Below, one piece after another: positions 26,016 through 35,180 of a DNA stretch of 64,000 bases (within the stretch, counting starts at the first letter, position 1; each line of letters begins with the position of its first letter). The translations under genes and the position numbers were made by a program. Source of the DNA: Candidatus Nanosynbacter sp. TM7-074. Its GTDB lineage: Bacteria; Patescibacteriota; Saccharimonadia; Saccharimonadales; Saccharimonadaceae. The notes beneath the pieces are model-generated. The model was not told the DNA's origin and searched no databases. It saw nothing but the letters and a program-made list of their open reading frames with translations. Where the stretch lies: NCBI RefSeq assembly GCF_041006295.1, contig NZ_CP158487.1, forward strand, positions 62,001 to 126,000. Reading direction: 5' to 3'.

Positions 26016-27086
26016 ATGAATAATCAAGAATTGCGAATTGAGATTTTACTAGAAGAGGTTGTTAAAAAACGCGCTTCCGACCTTCATATTCAAGTTGGGC
26101 TTCCGCCGATGCTCAGGATTGATGGCGCATTAGTGCCGGCGGCTGGGACCCAGCCACTTGATGAGCCAGCGGTTGAGCGACTGGTGTTTCAGATACTTGA
26201 TGAAGATCAGCGCCAAATTTTATTGAAGGATAAAGAATTCGACTTTTCGTTTGCATTTGGTACGTTGGGCCGATTCCGTGTTAACGCCTTTCATGAGCGT
26301 GGCAATTTGGCGGCAGCTCTACGTTTGATTCCAAATGAAATTAAGTCGGCGTCTGAGCTTGGTATGCCACCAGTTGTTAATACGTTTGCAGATTTTCCTC
26401 GTGGTTTGGTGTTGGTGACTGGTCCAACCGGCTCTGGTAAGTCGACGACCTTGGCAGCATTGGTTGATAAAATCAACTCTGAGCGTTCACAACATATCAT
26501 TACCATTGAGGATCCGATTGAGTTTACGCACAAATCAAAAAAGTCGGTGGTGGTTCAACGCGAAGTTCACTATGATACCTACTCATTTTCGGCGGCGTTA
26601 CGATCCAGCCTTCGTCAAGACCCGGACGTCGTGCTAATTGGTGAGATGCGTGACCTAGAAACGATTTCAGCAGCTATCACTATCGCCGAAACCGGACACT
26701 TAGTTTTTGCCACACTCCACACCAACTCGGCAGCACAGTCGATTGACCGTATGATTGACGTGTTCCCACCGCATCAGCAGCCACAAATTCGGGCTCAGCT
26801 ATCAAACATTTTGATGGCTATTTGTTCGCAGCGTTTGGTGCCGGCTATTGGGGGTGGTCGTGTAGTTGCGGCAGAAGTTTTGATTGCCAATCCAGCAGTG
26901 CGTAATATTATTCGCGAAGGTAAATCACATCAGTTAGACGCAGTTATTCAGACCGGTGCCGATCAAGGAATGCAGACGATGGACCGAACGCTGGTCAACC
27001 TGGTGCAGAATGGTACGATTACGTATGATAATGCGCGTGAGTTTGCGGTTGATTTGACGGAATTTGAGAGGTTAATGAGGGGGTAG
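26016..27086 (+). CDS. pilT: Type IV pilus retraction ATPase PilT
   Basis: Retracts the pilus for twitching and DNA uptake. 356 residues with an N-terminal PAS-like region (ASDLHIQVGLPPMLRIDGAL), Walker A GPTGSGKST (about 136-144), VLIGEMRDLETISAAIT, and the diagnostic PilT motif AIRSQRLVP-like AICSQRLVP with DVFPPHQQPQIRAQL. A strong AAAGGAGG precedes the ATG. Having both PilB and PilT implies a dynamic, retractable pilus. Confidence 0.95.
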   Translation: MNNQELRIEILLEEVVKKRASDLHIQVGLPPMLRIDGALVPAAGTQPLDEPAVERLVFQILDEDQRQILLKDKEFDFSFAFGTLGRFRVNAFHERGNLAAALRLIPNEIKSASELGMPPVVNTFADFPRGLVLVTGPTGSGKSTTLAALVDKINSERSQHIITIEDPIEFTHKSKKSVVVQREVHYDTYSFSAALRSSLRQDPDVVLIGEMRDLETISAAITIAETGHLVFATLHTNSAAQSIDRMIDVFPPHQQPQIRAQLSNILMAICSQRLVPAIGGGRVVAAEVLIANPAVRNIIREGKSHQLDAVIQTGADQGMQTMDRTLVNLVQNGTITYDNAREFAVDLTEFERLMRG

Positions 27087-27089
27087 TAG

Positions 27090-28304
27090 ATGAAGAAGTA
27101 TAATTACGAAGCCAGAGATAGTGCTAGTAATAAAATTGTTAAATCTGTAGTTCAGGCTGAAAGTGAAAATGCTGCTGCAAAATTATTGACGACGCAAGGT
27201 TTTGTGCCCTTAAAAATTGAACTACAAGATGATAAAACGGGTTTCTTTGCAAAGTTATCTGGTAGAATCACCACTAAAGACAAAGTGGTGTTCACTCGTC
27301 AGCTAGCGACACTTATTGGGGCGGGCCTGCCATTATCTCAGAGTCTTAGGACTGTTCAGGAGCAGACCACTAATAAGCGGATGCAAGAAATCGTTCAAGA
27401 GATTATCTCTGATGTGGAGGGTGGTAAATCATTGTCCGACTCATTTGCTAAGCATCCGGAGGCTTTCAATAAGGTGTACGTGGCACTGGTTGCAGCTGGT
27501 GAAACTTCAGGTACAATGGACGAATCTTTGAAAAGACTAGCTGCTCAGCAGGAAAAAGATGCTGCCATGATGAGTAAGATTCGTGGTGCTATGATGTATC
27601 CATCAATTGTCTTGGCGGTGATTATCTTAGTGGTTGGTTTTATGTTGTTTACAGTGGTGCCGCAGGTCGAGGGATTATATCGCGACTTAAATAAAGGCTT
27701 GCCGTTCATAACTTTAATCATGATTAATGTGGCCAATTTTTTTATTCACTTTTGGTGGCTCGCATTGTTGATAATGATTATTGGTGGCTATTTTTTGGTG
27801 CAATACCTAAAAACCGAGCAGGGCATTAGAACTAAAGACACATTTAAGCTTAATGCTCCATTATTTAAGGGGATGTTCCGAAAAATGTATATGGCGCGGT
27901 TTTCTAGAACAGGACAAGTTCTGCTAAGCACTGGTGTGCCGATGCTTGATATGCTCCGTATTTCGTCGGATGCCGTCAATAACGTGATTATTAGCGAAGG
28001 TATTATCCGAGCAGCAGATAAGGTAAAGGGCGGAAAAGCCCTCTCGGCATCTTTGTCGAATGAGGAATATTTCTTAACGATGGTGCCACAAATGATTAAA
28101 ATCGGCGAGCAGTCGGGTAAGATTGACGAAATGATGGGGAAAACTGCTCAGGTATATGAAGATGAACTTGATGAAGAAATCCGCGCTTTATCGACAGCTA
28201 TAGAGCCAGTCCTGATGGTATTTCTAGCATTAGTTGCTGGTACGATGGTTGCTGCAATACTATTCCCAATTTATAGTTTGGTCGGTAATATAAATATTCA
28301 CTAG
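27090..28304 (+). CDS. pilC: Type IV pilus platform protein PilC
   Basis: Polytopic inner-membrane platform on which PilB and PilT act. 404 residues with two GspF domains (about 68-191 and 271-394) and hydrophobic segments near 170-195, 215-240 and 372-400. Motifs GLPLSQSLRT and VALVAAGETSGTMDESLKRLA in the first domain, MIKIGEQSGKIDEMM in the second. Starts 3 nt after pilT. Confidence 0.95.
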   Translation: MKKYNYEARDSASNKIVKSVVQAESENAAAKLLTTQGFVPLKIELQDDKTGFFAKLSGRITTKDKVVFTRQLATLIGAGLPLSQSLRTVQEQTTNKRMQEIVQEIISDVEGGKSLSDSFAKHPEAFNKVYVALVAAGETSGTMDESLKRLAAQQEKDAAMMSKIRGAMMYPSIVLAVIILVVGFMLFTVVPQVEGLYRDLNKGLPFITLIMINVANFFIHFWWLALLIMIIGGYFLVQYLKTEQGIRTKDTFKLNAPLFKGMFRKMYMARFSRTGQVLLSTGVPMLDMLRISSDAVNNVIISEGIIRAADKVKGGKALSASLSNEEYFLTMVPQMIKIGEQSGKIDEMMGKTAQVYEDELDEEIRALSTAIEPVLMVFLALVAGTMVAAILFPIYSLVGNINIH

Positions 28305-28388
28305 ACGACCAGGTGATTTTGGTGTATTATAAGCGTAAGCATTTTTTGCACAAATATAAGTATAAGCCATAGAAAGGTGGAAATTTCA

Positions 28389-28868
28389 ATGGTAAACAAA
28401 GATAACAAAAAAGGATTTACAATCATCGAGGTAGTTTTAGTCTTGGCTATTGCTGGACTTATCTTCGCGATGGTGTTCATCGCCCTTCCAGCCTTACAGC
28501 GGAATCAGCGCGATCAGTCGAGGAAGAATGACGCTTCAACTGTGGCTGCCGCTATTAACAATTGGAATTCTGCCAACCGTAACGGCGGAACGTTCAACGA
28601 GGAATCTTTACGCAAATATGTTGATAAACTTGATCAATATGATAAGAATTCAGAGCTGAAGGTGGTCGCTACCGGTTCATCAATGTCGGTTGCTGGTAAT
28701 GAGATTAAGGTGATGCGCGGCCGTAAGTGTCCGTCCAGTACGCCGGCTCCATCTGCAGACGACCCAGCAAACATTACCTTAGAGAATGGCTCTTCGCGTA
28801 ATGCTGCCGTCGTGGTGTTGTTGGAAAATAATGGCTCGCAGAAACAATTGTACTGCCAGGATGTATAG
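28389..28868 (+). CDS. Type IV pilin (candidate major pilin)
   Basis: 159 residues. Class III signal: short basic leader NKDNKKG followed by FTIIEVVLVLAIAGLIFAMV, with the cleavage Gly and Glu at +5. The globular part is 120 residues with two cysteines (CPSS near 117 and CQDV at the very end), consistent with a C-terminal disulfide loop. I start at ATG 28389 with AAAGGTGG before it; an in-frame GTG at 28377 is less likely. Own terminator follows, so it can be made in excess over the motor genes, which suggests the major subunit. Confidence 0.88.
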   Translation: MVNKDNKKGFTIIEVVLVLAIAGLIFAMVFIALPALQRNQRDQSRKNDASTVAAAINNWNSANRNGGTFNEESLRKYVDKLDQYDKNSELKVVATGSSMSVAGNEIKVMRGRKCPSSTPAPSADDPANITLENGSSRNAAVVVLLENNGSQKQLYCQDV

Positions 28869-28890
28869 ATAAGGAATATTTACATAATGT

Positions 28891-28917
28891 CAGCCTCTTA
28901 ATGGGGCTGATTTTTTT
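28891..28917 (+). terminator. Rho-independent terminator after pilin gene
   Basis: CAGCCTC / GGGGCTG stem (7 bp, one G-U), loop TTAAT, then A and seven T. Confidence 0.85.
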
Positions 28918-28942
28918 ATGTTTTTTTGTTACCATAAGAAGT

Positions 28943-29824
28943 ATGATGAAATTTGTAATAGCAGGTTTTTTAGGTGCCATATTGGGTAGCTTTGTAGGGG
29001 CTCAGGTTTGGCGTTTGCGTGCCCGCCAGCTAACTGAGGATAAAAAGGCTGGAGAGAAGGTTGACCAGAAAGAACTAAAGAAGCTATCTCCACTAATAAA
29101 GAGAGTCTCTAAGGACCGTTCTCGTTGTCTGTCTTGTGGTCACGAATTGTCATTTTGTGATCTCATACCAGTTTTCAGTTGGGTGATTAGGCTGGGAAAG
29201 TGCCGATATTGTAAGAATTTTATTGGTTGGACGGAAATTCTACTAGAAGTAGTCATGGCTGGACTATTTGTCTTGTCTATAGCATTTTGGCCAGGGTCAT
29301 TGATGGATTTTTGGCAGGTCTTGCTACTGGCTTTGTGGTTAATCGGTCTAGTTTTACTGGCAATTTTATTTATTTATGATCTCAAGTGGATGCTTCTGCC
29401 CGATGTTATAAATATTCCTTTTATCATTCTAGGCTTTATTTTTTCAATAATAAACTTAGCGCTATCTAATGATTTTACAAAGAGCCTGATGTCTCTTTTA
29501 GGCTCGGTTGTAATTTTAAGCGGCATTTATTTGCTACTTTATCTTTTCTCAAAATACCGCTATGGAGAGGAAAAAACTTGGGTTGGTTTTGGTGATGTTA
29601 AGCTTGGTTTGGGGTTGGCTTTATTCTTGGGTAATTGGTTGTTGGCTTTTGTGGCTTTATTCGCAGCTAATTTAATCGGTACGTTGCTAGTCCTGCCTTC
29701 AATGTTAAGGGGTAAATTACAGGCAACTTCAAGAATTTGCTTTGGTCCGTTATTGATTGTAGGGTTTTTATTGGCATGGTTTTTTAGTCAACAAATTTTA
29801 GCATGGGGCTTTCTTATCGTCTAA
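28943..29824 (+). CDS. pilD: Prepilin peptidase / N-methyltransferase PilD
   Basis: Cleaves the class III signal of the pilins in this locus and methylates the new N terminus. About 293 residues, polytopic. The N-terminal zinc-binding Cys pairs are present (CLSC near 66-69 and CRYC near 91-94). The aspartyl protease Asp residues are in YDLKWMLLPD (about 158) and GFGDVKLG (the GxGD motif, about 222). Start is ATG 28943, with a second ATG next to it. Confidence 0.93.
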   Translation: MMKFVIAGFLGAILGSFVGAQVWRLRARQLTEDKKAGEKVDQKELKKLSPLIKRVSKDRSRCLSCGHELSFCDLIPVFSWVIRLGKCRYCKNFIGWTEILLEVVMAGLFVLSIAFWPGSLMDFWQVLLLALWLIGLVLLAILFIYDLKWMLLPDVINIPFIILGFIFSIINLALSNDFTKSLMSLLGSVVILSGIYLLLYLFSKYRYGEEKTWVGFGDVKLGLGLALFLGNWLLAFVALFAANLIGTLLVLPSMLRGKLQATSRICFGPLLIVGFLLAWFFSQQILAWGFLIV

Positions 29825-29841
29825 GTAAAATTTGCTTATGC

Positions 29842-29847
29842 TATAAT
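29842..29847 (+). promoter_or_regulatory. -10 box of the minor pilin cluster
   Basis: TATAAT preceded by TGC (extended -10), ending 9 nt before the ATG at 29857 and only 17 nt after the pilD stop. No clear -35. Confidence 0.5.
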
Positions 29848-29856
29848 GGAGAAGTG

Positions 29857-30597
29857 ATGGGCAATAAACAAAAAGGTTTTACTATAATTGAAGTTATTTT
29901 GTTTGTGGCTATTTCTGGCTTGCTCACTTCTATGCTTATGGTGGGTGTTAGTATGTCAATTAATCGTCAGCAATATCGCGACTCAGTTCAGTCTTATGCT
30001 GGTTTTTTGCGTAATGAGTATTCAAAAGTCGTTAATGTTGAAAATGATAGGTCTAAAGGTGTCTGTCCAATTGACGGGGCAGACGGTAGGTTGGAGACTA
30101 CGCGTGGTCAGTCGGATTGTGTGATTGTTGGTCGTTACATTACGACAGTTGGTTTACTGGGTTCAACGGACGGTAATTCCTATAGAACATATCCTGTTTA
30201 TGCGTACCGATCAGATAAGGGTAGTGCTTGGGTATATCGGCGTGGTGCTGAATCTGACAAATATACCGTGAATTGGCAAGCAAAGACTAGATTTTCTAGC
30301 CAGCCTAAAAATAGCGCCTATATATCTATCTTAATGTATCGACATCCAGAAACAGGGCAATTAGACATCAGGACGGACACTAGTAGATTTGGCGATAATT
30401 TAACGGATTTTGTTAATAATAAGAATAGTGCAGGCATAGTACAGTCCGCTGGCGAGCAGCGCCAACAGCGGGAAATTTGTATTTATGATGATGGTTGGTT
30501 GCCGAATGAGTGGCTTTCTATCTTTTTGCGTTCGTATGCAGGCTCTGCTGATGCGATTGTCGTGGGGAACGCTACCGGAGGGTGTGCTGATGCGTAA
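29857..30597 (+). CDS. Minor pilin / pseudopilin (GspH/FimT-like position)
   Basis: 246 residues. Leader MGNKQKG then FTIIEVILFVAISGLLTSML: class III prepilin signal with Glu at +5. The globular domain contains four cysteines. First of four overlapping genes that together resemble the GspH-I-J-K minor-pilin set which forms the pilus tip. I start at ATG 29857, just behind a TATAAT, rather than at an in-frame upstream ATG inside pilD. Confidence 0.82.
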   Translation: MGNKQKGFTIIEVILFVAISGLLTSMLMVGVSMSINRQQYRDSVQSYAGFLRNEYSKVVNVENDRSKGVCPIDGADGRLETTRGQSDCVIVGRYITTVGLLGSTDGNSYRTYPVYAYRSDKGSAWVYRRGAESDKYTVNWQAKTRFSSQPKNSAYISILMYRHPETGQLDIRTDTSRFGDNLTDFVNNKNSAGIVQSAGEQRQQREICIYDDGWLPNEWLSIFLRSYAGSADAIVVGNATGGCADA

Positions 30598-31171
30598 ATT
30601 TAACAGGGGTGATACTATCGTAGAAGTGCTGCTTGGTGTAACGATTTTTAGTATGGTTGCTGTTATTACGTTAGAGACTATGAATCGGGGCATGGCTATT
30701 TCCCAGTATGCCTTAGAGACGACGTTGGTGCGTCAGCAGGTTGATGCGCAGGCAGAAATGCTAAGATATGCTCATGACACAAAGAGTGATATTTGGAAAA
30801 AGTTGGTTGATAATAACTCCGTAAGCGCTTCCTCGGTTAATGATAATGAGGGTGGCTTGGGTGCAGAAAGCTGTCCTGACAACTTTTCTAATAAAGAGTT
30901 TGCCTTGGCTGCAACACCTTCACTCGGCTCTAAGATCAGTATTTTAAATAATCCAGGCGATTATAAACCGGCAGAAACTTATGCGCGAGTCGATAGTGGT
31001 ACTAAAAAAACATATGGAATAGCGGTTAGGCTTGTTAAGCCAAGTACGGCCGTAGGCAGTAGGGATAGTAATAAATATGATGCGTATATAAAAGCTTGCT
31101 GGATGCCAGTTGGCAGTAAAATGCCAGCAACAATTGGTACGATTGTGAGGTTGTATGACTCGGGTCGATAA
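30590..31171 (+). CDS. Minor pilin (GspI/PilV-like position)
   Basis: 193 residues. Leader MRKFNRG then DTIVEVLLGVTIFSMVAVI: prepilin signal with Glu at +5 and an unusual Asp at +1. The start at ATG 30590 has GGAGGG 6 nt upstream and overlaps the preceding stop by 8 nt; a longer in-frame reading from 30485 lies inside the preceding gene and is rejected. Confidence 0.82.
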   Translation: MRKFNRGDTIVEVLLGVTIFSMVAVITLETMNRGMAISQYALETTLVRQQVDAQAEMLRYAHDTKSDIWKKLVDNNSVSASSVNDNEGGLGAESCPDNFSNKEFALAATPSLGSKISILNNPGDYKPAETYARVDSGTKKTYGIAVRLVKPSTAVGSRDSNKYDAYIKACWMPVGSKMPATIGTIVRLYDSGR

Positions 31172-31853
31172 ACAGGGATTCACACTTGTTGAGTTAATGC
31201 TTGCGATGGCATTTATCTCAATTCTTCTATTGTCAATTACTATGGTGGGTATTCAGGCGGGTAGAATGTATAGCCGGGGAGTAGTGCTACGTGATATTAA
31301 TCAGGCAGGGCGAGATATCTCCGACACAATTCGACGAGATTTTTTGCAAGCAAACGCCAATAAGATCGATAGCTCTGGACTGAGGGTGCCGAACAATAGC
31401 AGTTGGGCAACTGGTCGGCTCTGTCTGGGGTCTCATTCGTATATTTGGAATAACCCGAGATATTTAGACGATCCAAGCTTGCTGGGTGCAAATAGACTAT
31501 TTAAGGTTGACGGTAATCCGATAAACTTGGTGCGGGTAGTTGACGTTGACGGTGGCTTGTGTAAGAAAGATGGGTCCGGTAAATATCCAGAGATGGTTGA
31601 TTTAGCAAAATCATCAAATCTGCTCAGATCGATAAGTAGTGGTGATGGCTCGATTGGCATACATGACGTTACATTAGAGAAGATCACATCGGATGATTCC
31701 AGAGAGGCTCTTTACAAATTAACCTTCACTTTAGGAACAAGTAAGATGAGTGAAATTAGAAATTCTTCTTGTAAAGATCCGAGCGAGACGGATAATAATT
31801 TTGATTTCTGTTCTATAAATAAATTTGAAATGATTGTGAGGACAAATGGGTAG
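31155..31853 (+). CDS. Minor pilin (GspJ/PilW-like position)
   Basis: 232 residues. Leader MTRVDKQG then FTLVELMLAMAFISILLLSI, the canonical prepilin signal. The globular part has four cysteines. It overlaps the preceding gene by 17 nt and the next by 8 nt, so the set is translationally coupled. Confidence 0.85.
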   Translation: MTRVDKQGFTLVELMLAMAFISILLLSITMVGIQAGRMYSRGVVLRDINQAGRDISDTIRRDFLQANANKIDSSGLRVPNNSSWATGRLCLGSHSYIWNNPRYLDDPSLLGANRLFKVDGNPINLVRVVDVDGGLCKKDGSGKYPEMVDLAKSSNLLRSISSGDGSIGIHDVTLEKITSDDSREALYKLTFTLGTSKMSEIRNSSCKDPSETDNNFDFCSINKFEMIVRTNG

Positions 31854-32988
31854 AGATATGCGACAATCGGGTGCTGTATCGCTTTTTGCGGTTATTTTTG
31901 GGGCGATGCTGCTAACCATTGTCACAATTGGATTTATGCGATTAATGATTATGGACCAGAGACAATCTTCTAATAATGATTTATCGCAGAGTGCTTATGA
32001 TGCCGCTTTGGCTGGGGTTGAAGATGCCAAGCGAGTGGTTCGTGCTGCACAAACAGGAAATATTCAGGCTGCAGGAGTGCTTAACGGTCCGATTAATTGT
32101 AATATGGTTGCCGCCTCTGGTGTTGTCGGCGGTAGTATATCTGGTGATACTATTATTCAGACGGGTACCGGCGCTGGTAAGAGATTTGATCAAGCTTACA
32201 CTTGCGTAAAGATTACTATGAAATCTCAGGATTTTATATATAAATCTATTGAAGATAAGTCCCAGCTTATACCGCTACGCGCAACCAGCTCATTTAATAA
32301 GATATCAATTGAGTGGTATCGCCGCGATGATGAAAGCAACCTTGGTAGCGCAAACGCAGTTAATACAGAGATATCTACTACAGGAGATTTGCCGGCAAGG
32401 AGCAGTTGGCATAGTAACACTCCTCAATTGATGAGGGCGCAGCTAATTAATCCAGGGCCAACATTTAGCTTATCAACATTGGATACGACTGGCGTCACCT
32501 CCTTTTTGCGACCAAACGTATTGAGGTCAGATGTAGCAGGGCAAGATGGAACTGCAGTTTCTGGTAAGACGTCAGATCGACCAAGGGCAACTGACGGAAA
32601 TGAGCATAATAATGGAACGAATATAGTATCTTGTAGCAAGACCTTTAAATTTTCTGGCGAATATTCGTGCAAGGCGGTGATTGATGTTGATGAAATTGCT
32701 GCAGGCAGCGAAACGGCTTTTTTGAGGCTAACTTCCATATACAAGGGTGGCAGCGTAAAAGTTTCACTTCAAAAAACGGATGGCACTATCGTAAATTTCG
32801 ATGGAATTCAGCCTATTATTGATTCAACGGGACGAGCGAGTAATTTATTTAGACGAGTCGAGGCGCGTCTGCAAATTGGCGATGATTTTGCTTATCCAGA
32901 TAACGCGGTTGAGCTAAAAAATAGCCTCTGTAAGGATTTCTCTGTATCTGGTAGCGGATCTGCCGTTGCTGGTCGATGCAAACCTTAA
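31846..32988 (+). CDS. PilX-like minor pilus protein
   Basis: 380 residues. The N terminus MRQSGAVSLFAVIFGAMLL is a PilX/GspK-like helix with S-G-A at the cleavage position and no Glu at +5, as in GspK tip subunits. The conserved ND(L)SQSAYDAALAGVEDAK block after the helix matches the PilX N-terminal region. The large remaining part is Ser/Gly/Asn-rich with several cysteines. Start is ATG 31846, or 31858 in the same frame. Likely caps the pilus tip together with the three preceding pilins. Confidence 0.78.
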   Translation: MGRDMRQSGAVSLFAVIFGAMLLTIVTIGFMRLMIMDQRQSSNNDLSQSAYDAALAGVEDAKRVVRAAQTGNIQAAGVLNGPINCNMVAASGVVGGSISGDTIIQTGTGAGKRFDQAYTCVKITMKSQDFIYKSIEDKSQLIPLRATSSFNKISIEWYRRDDESNLGSANAVNTEISTTGDLPARSSWHSNTPQLMRAQLINPGPTFSLSTLDTTGVTSFLRPNVLRSDVAGQDGTAVSGKTSDRPRATDGNEHNNGTNIVSCSKTFKFSGEYSCKAVIDVDEIAAGSETAFLRLTSIYKGGSVKVSLQKTDGTIVNFDGIQPIIDSTGRASNLFRRVEARLQIGDDFAYPDNAVELKNSLCKDFSVSGSGSAVAGRCKP

Positions 32989-32995
32989 AGGTAAT

Positions 32996-33913
32996 TTACG
33001 TATCGCTATGAAAGCGTTCGTGAATATCTTTTAGGTGTTGATCTGTAACATGGGTGTATACTTGGGTTGTTGATATATTGCTATGTCCTAGCATAGATTG
33101 AACTGAGCGTAGATCGGCACCATTCATTAGAAGGTCGGTTGCAAAACTATGCCTCATGGTGTGTGGGCTTACGTGTTTGGTAATGCCAGCTAGGCGTGCA
33201 TATTGGCTAACCATTCGTTGAATGCTACGAGCGCTTAGGCGTCGGTAACCTCCAGAAGTACTGGGTGCGACGGTTCGTTTACTGTAACTTAGGAATAGTG
33301 CAGGTAGGTTATCTGTTCTTGAGTCCAGATATGTGGATACATGTTCGGCGGCGCCTTTTGATATAAAAACTGGTCGGTCTTTTTGTCCTTTTCCTCGCAC
33401 CATAAACTCGCGCCTTGTTAGGTTTATATGATCCCGATTTAAGTTGACTAATTCAGAGACGCGGAGGCCGCTGGAAAACAGTAGCTCAACAATTGCCCTA
33501 TCTCTCAGCCCCGACTCGGTGTCGGTTGGTATTTGCTCAATCATTCGCAGTACCTCGTCGTATTGCAGAAAAGTTACTTGTTTCCGGACAGTCTTGGGTA
33601 GGATAATTTTATCCGCAGCCAAGCTTTTGATATCGCGGCGAGAAAGGTATGTGAGTAGCCCTCGAAGTGCAATTAGATGATAGCTTTGTGTGATTAAAGA
33701 TAAGCTTTCGCCTGTGTTGTCATTTTTATAACGGTTTAGCCAGAGACGATATTGCCTAATTAGCTCTGATGTAATTTTATCAACAGGTATATCACCGGCA
33801 AAATCGATGAATCTCTCTAGATAGAGCTGATAATTTATAATAGTTTTTTGACTGCGCCCACTCTCAACTTCCAGGTGTTCTAGAAAATCAGTTAGGGCTT
33901 CTGATATAAACAT
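32996..33913 (-). CDS. xerD: Tyrosine recombinase XerC/XerD
   Basis: Resolves chromosome dimers at dif together with FtsK. 305 residues: N-terminal SAM-like core-binding domain (1-95) and catalytic domain. Active-site residues seen: Arg in SSGLRVSELV (about 153), Lys in RGKGQKDR, HTMRHSFATDLL (His and Arg, about 252-255), His in LGHSNISTT and Tyr in TQVYTHV (about 287). Only one Xer protein is in the window, so single-recombinase action is possible. It converges with the PilX-like gene with 7 nt between stops. No dif site was recognised. Confidence 0.93.
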   Translation of the reverse strand: MFISEALTDFLEHLEVESGRSQKTIINYQLYLERFIDFAGDIPVDKITSELIRQYRLWLNRYKNDNTGESLSLITQSYHLIALRGLLTYLSRRDIKSLAADKIILPKTVRKQVTFLQYDEVLRMIEQIPTDTESGLRDRAIVELLFSSGLRVSELVNLNRDHINLTRREFMVRGKGQKDRPVFISKGAAEHVSTYLDSRTDNLPALFLSYSKRTVAPSTSGGYRRLSARSIQRMVSQYARLAGITKHVSPHTMRHSFATDLLMNGADLRSVQSMLGHSNISTTQVYTHVTDQHLKDIHERFHSDT

Positions 33914-33966
33914 ATACTTATTTTACAGTTAGAGGGCTGGTTTATCAAATCATCTATTTTTGGTAC

Positions 33967-33972
33967 TATAAT
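33967..33972 (+). promoter_or_regulatory. -10 box of ndk
   Basis: TATAAT at 33967-33972, about 30 nt before the ATG; a -35 match is poor. Confidence 0.4.
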
Positions 33973-34001
33973 AAAAATAATAATGAGCAAAGGAGCAACC
34001 T

Positions 34002-34526
34002 ATGTCAGATAGTGAAAAAAAATATTGTGGCGTTGAAAGAACGCTGATCGTTTTTAAGCCTGATGCTGTTCAGCGGGGAATAGTTGGGGAAATTTTACAA
34101 CGTTTTGAACGAGTCGGCTTGAAGATAGTTGGTGTAAAAATGACATCGCCATCTAGAGACCATTACTATGCGCACTATGAGGACATAGGTAAGTTGGCTA
34201 CGCGTCGAGGCGAGGGTACGCTAAATATAACGTTAGATATGATGATGGATGGTCCGGTCATAGCAATGGTATTAGAAGGGGTTGAGGCCGTAGCTGTCGT
34301 TAGGAAGATTGTTGGTCCAACTGAGCCAAAGTCGGCAGATATGGGAACTATTCGTGGCGACTATTCTCATATTAGCTTTGGCTATGCTGATGAGTGCCAA
34401 AAGGGTGTACCAAACCTAATCCACGCTTCAGGTGACCCAGAGGAGGCTGTTAGTGAGATTAACCACTGGTTCAAGCCAGAGGAGCTAGTTAGCTATCATA
34501 CACTAAGTGAGAAGTTTACGCGTTAG
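34002..34526 (+). CDS. ndk: Nucleoside diphosphate kinase
   Basis: Transfers the gamma phosphate between nucleoside triphosphates and diphosphates. Opening ERTLIVFKPDAVQRGIVGEIL and RGDYS are family features; the phosphorylated His is in NLIHASGDPEEA (about 147). At 174 residues it is about 30 longer than the bacterial norm, with an insert between GTIRGDYSHISF and NLIHAS and a longer C terminus, like archaeal-style enzymes. AAAGGAG precedes the ATG. Confidence 0.92.
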   Translation: MSDSEKKYCGVERTLIVFKPDAVQRGIVGEILQRFERVGLKIVGVKMTSPSRDHYYAHYEDIGKLATRRGEGTLNITLDMMMDGPVIAMVLEGVEAVAVVRKIVGPTEPKSADMGTIRGDYSHISFGYADECQKGVPNLIHASGDPEEAVSEINHWFKPEELVSYHTLSEKFTR

Positions 34527-34553
34527 GCTGGTCTACCTGAGAGCTACTCGTGG

Positions 34554-34559
34554 TATAAT
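34554..34559 (+). promoter_or_regulatory. -10 box of tRNA-Arg
   Basis: TATAAT ending 8 nt before the mature tRNA; it also must drive the protein gene that begins 5 nt after the tRNA. Confidence 0.5.
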
Positions 34560-34567
34560 TAGGTTAT

Positions 34568-34644
34568 GCCTCGGTAGCTCAACTGGATAGAGCAGATCCG
34601 TCCTAAGGATAAGGTTGCAGGTTCGACTCCTGCCCGGGGTACCA
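34568..34644 (+). tRNA. tRNA-Arg (anticodon CCT)
   Basis: 77 nt cloverleaf. Acceptor GCCTCGG / CCGGGGT, anticodon loop GTCCTAA, T loop GGTTCGACTCC, and an encoded CCA. The mature 3' end is only 5 nt before the next ATG. Confidence 0.93.
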
Positions 34645-34649
34645 CGTAT

Positions 34650-35180
34650 ATGACAGGACAGCTAAAAGATAATCAATTTGATGGACAGCGTGACGGGGAG
34701 CAGCTATTGTTCGTATTTCGTCGTCATATTATTGCTATGCGTAAAGGGTTCTATTTACTTCTCGGGTCAATGGCGCTTGGGTCGTTACCGTTTCTTCTCT
34801 GGCAAGATAACCTGAATTTATTATGGTTGTTTCTTGGTAGTTTTGTTTTTGGTCTGGTACTATTTTCTTACCATTTTCTGATGTGGTTTTACACTTATTA
34901 CATTGTTACAGATCAGAGAATCCGTCAAATTACACAGCATGGTTTTTTTGGTAAGGACGTAATTGAGCTGAAATTATCAAAAATTCAAAATATTAGCTAT
35001 AATATTCCAGGATTTAGTGGGGAGATGTTTAAGTTTGGCACAATTATTATTCAGACGTTTGTTGGTGATCTTGTTATAAAAAACGTAGAGCATCCGGACG
35101 ATGTCTATAATAAACTACAGGATGCGGTAGAACTTTCAGTGAAAAAGGAGGGTGATAATGAAAAATCTATTGAATCGTAA
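34650..35180 (+). CDS. Bacterial PH-domain (YdbS/bPH2-like) membrane protein
   Basis: 176 residues. Two adjacent membrane segments (about 33-50 and 55-78) followed by a bPH2 beta-sandwich (YYIVTDQRIRQITQHGFFGKDVIELKLSKIQNI, typical of the family). Function of these proteins is mostly unknown; some act in membrane stress. The ATG begins 5 nt after the tRNA-Arg, without a ribosome binding site of its own outside the tRNA, so expression depends on tRNA processing. It overlaps the next gene by 23 nt. Confidence 0.8.
   Translation: MTGQLKDNQFDGQRDGEQLLFVFRRHIIAMRKGFYLLLGSMALGSLPFLLWQDNLNLLWLFLGSFVFGLVLFSYHFLMWFYTYYIVTDQRIRQITQHGFFGKDVIELKLSKIQNISYNIPGFSGEMFKFGTIIIQTFVGDLVIKNVEHPDDVYNKLQDAVELSVKKEGDNEKSIES

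Noticed and set aside
30485-30589. Extended start for the second minor pilin
   Set aside because: The extension lies inside the preceding pilin gene and would bury the prepilin signal; ATG 30590 has GGAGGG upstream.
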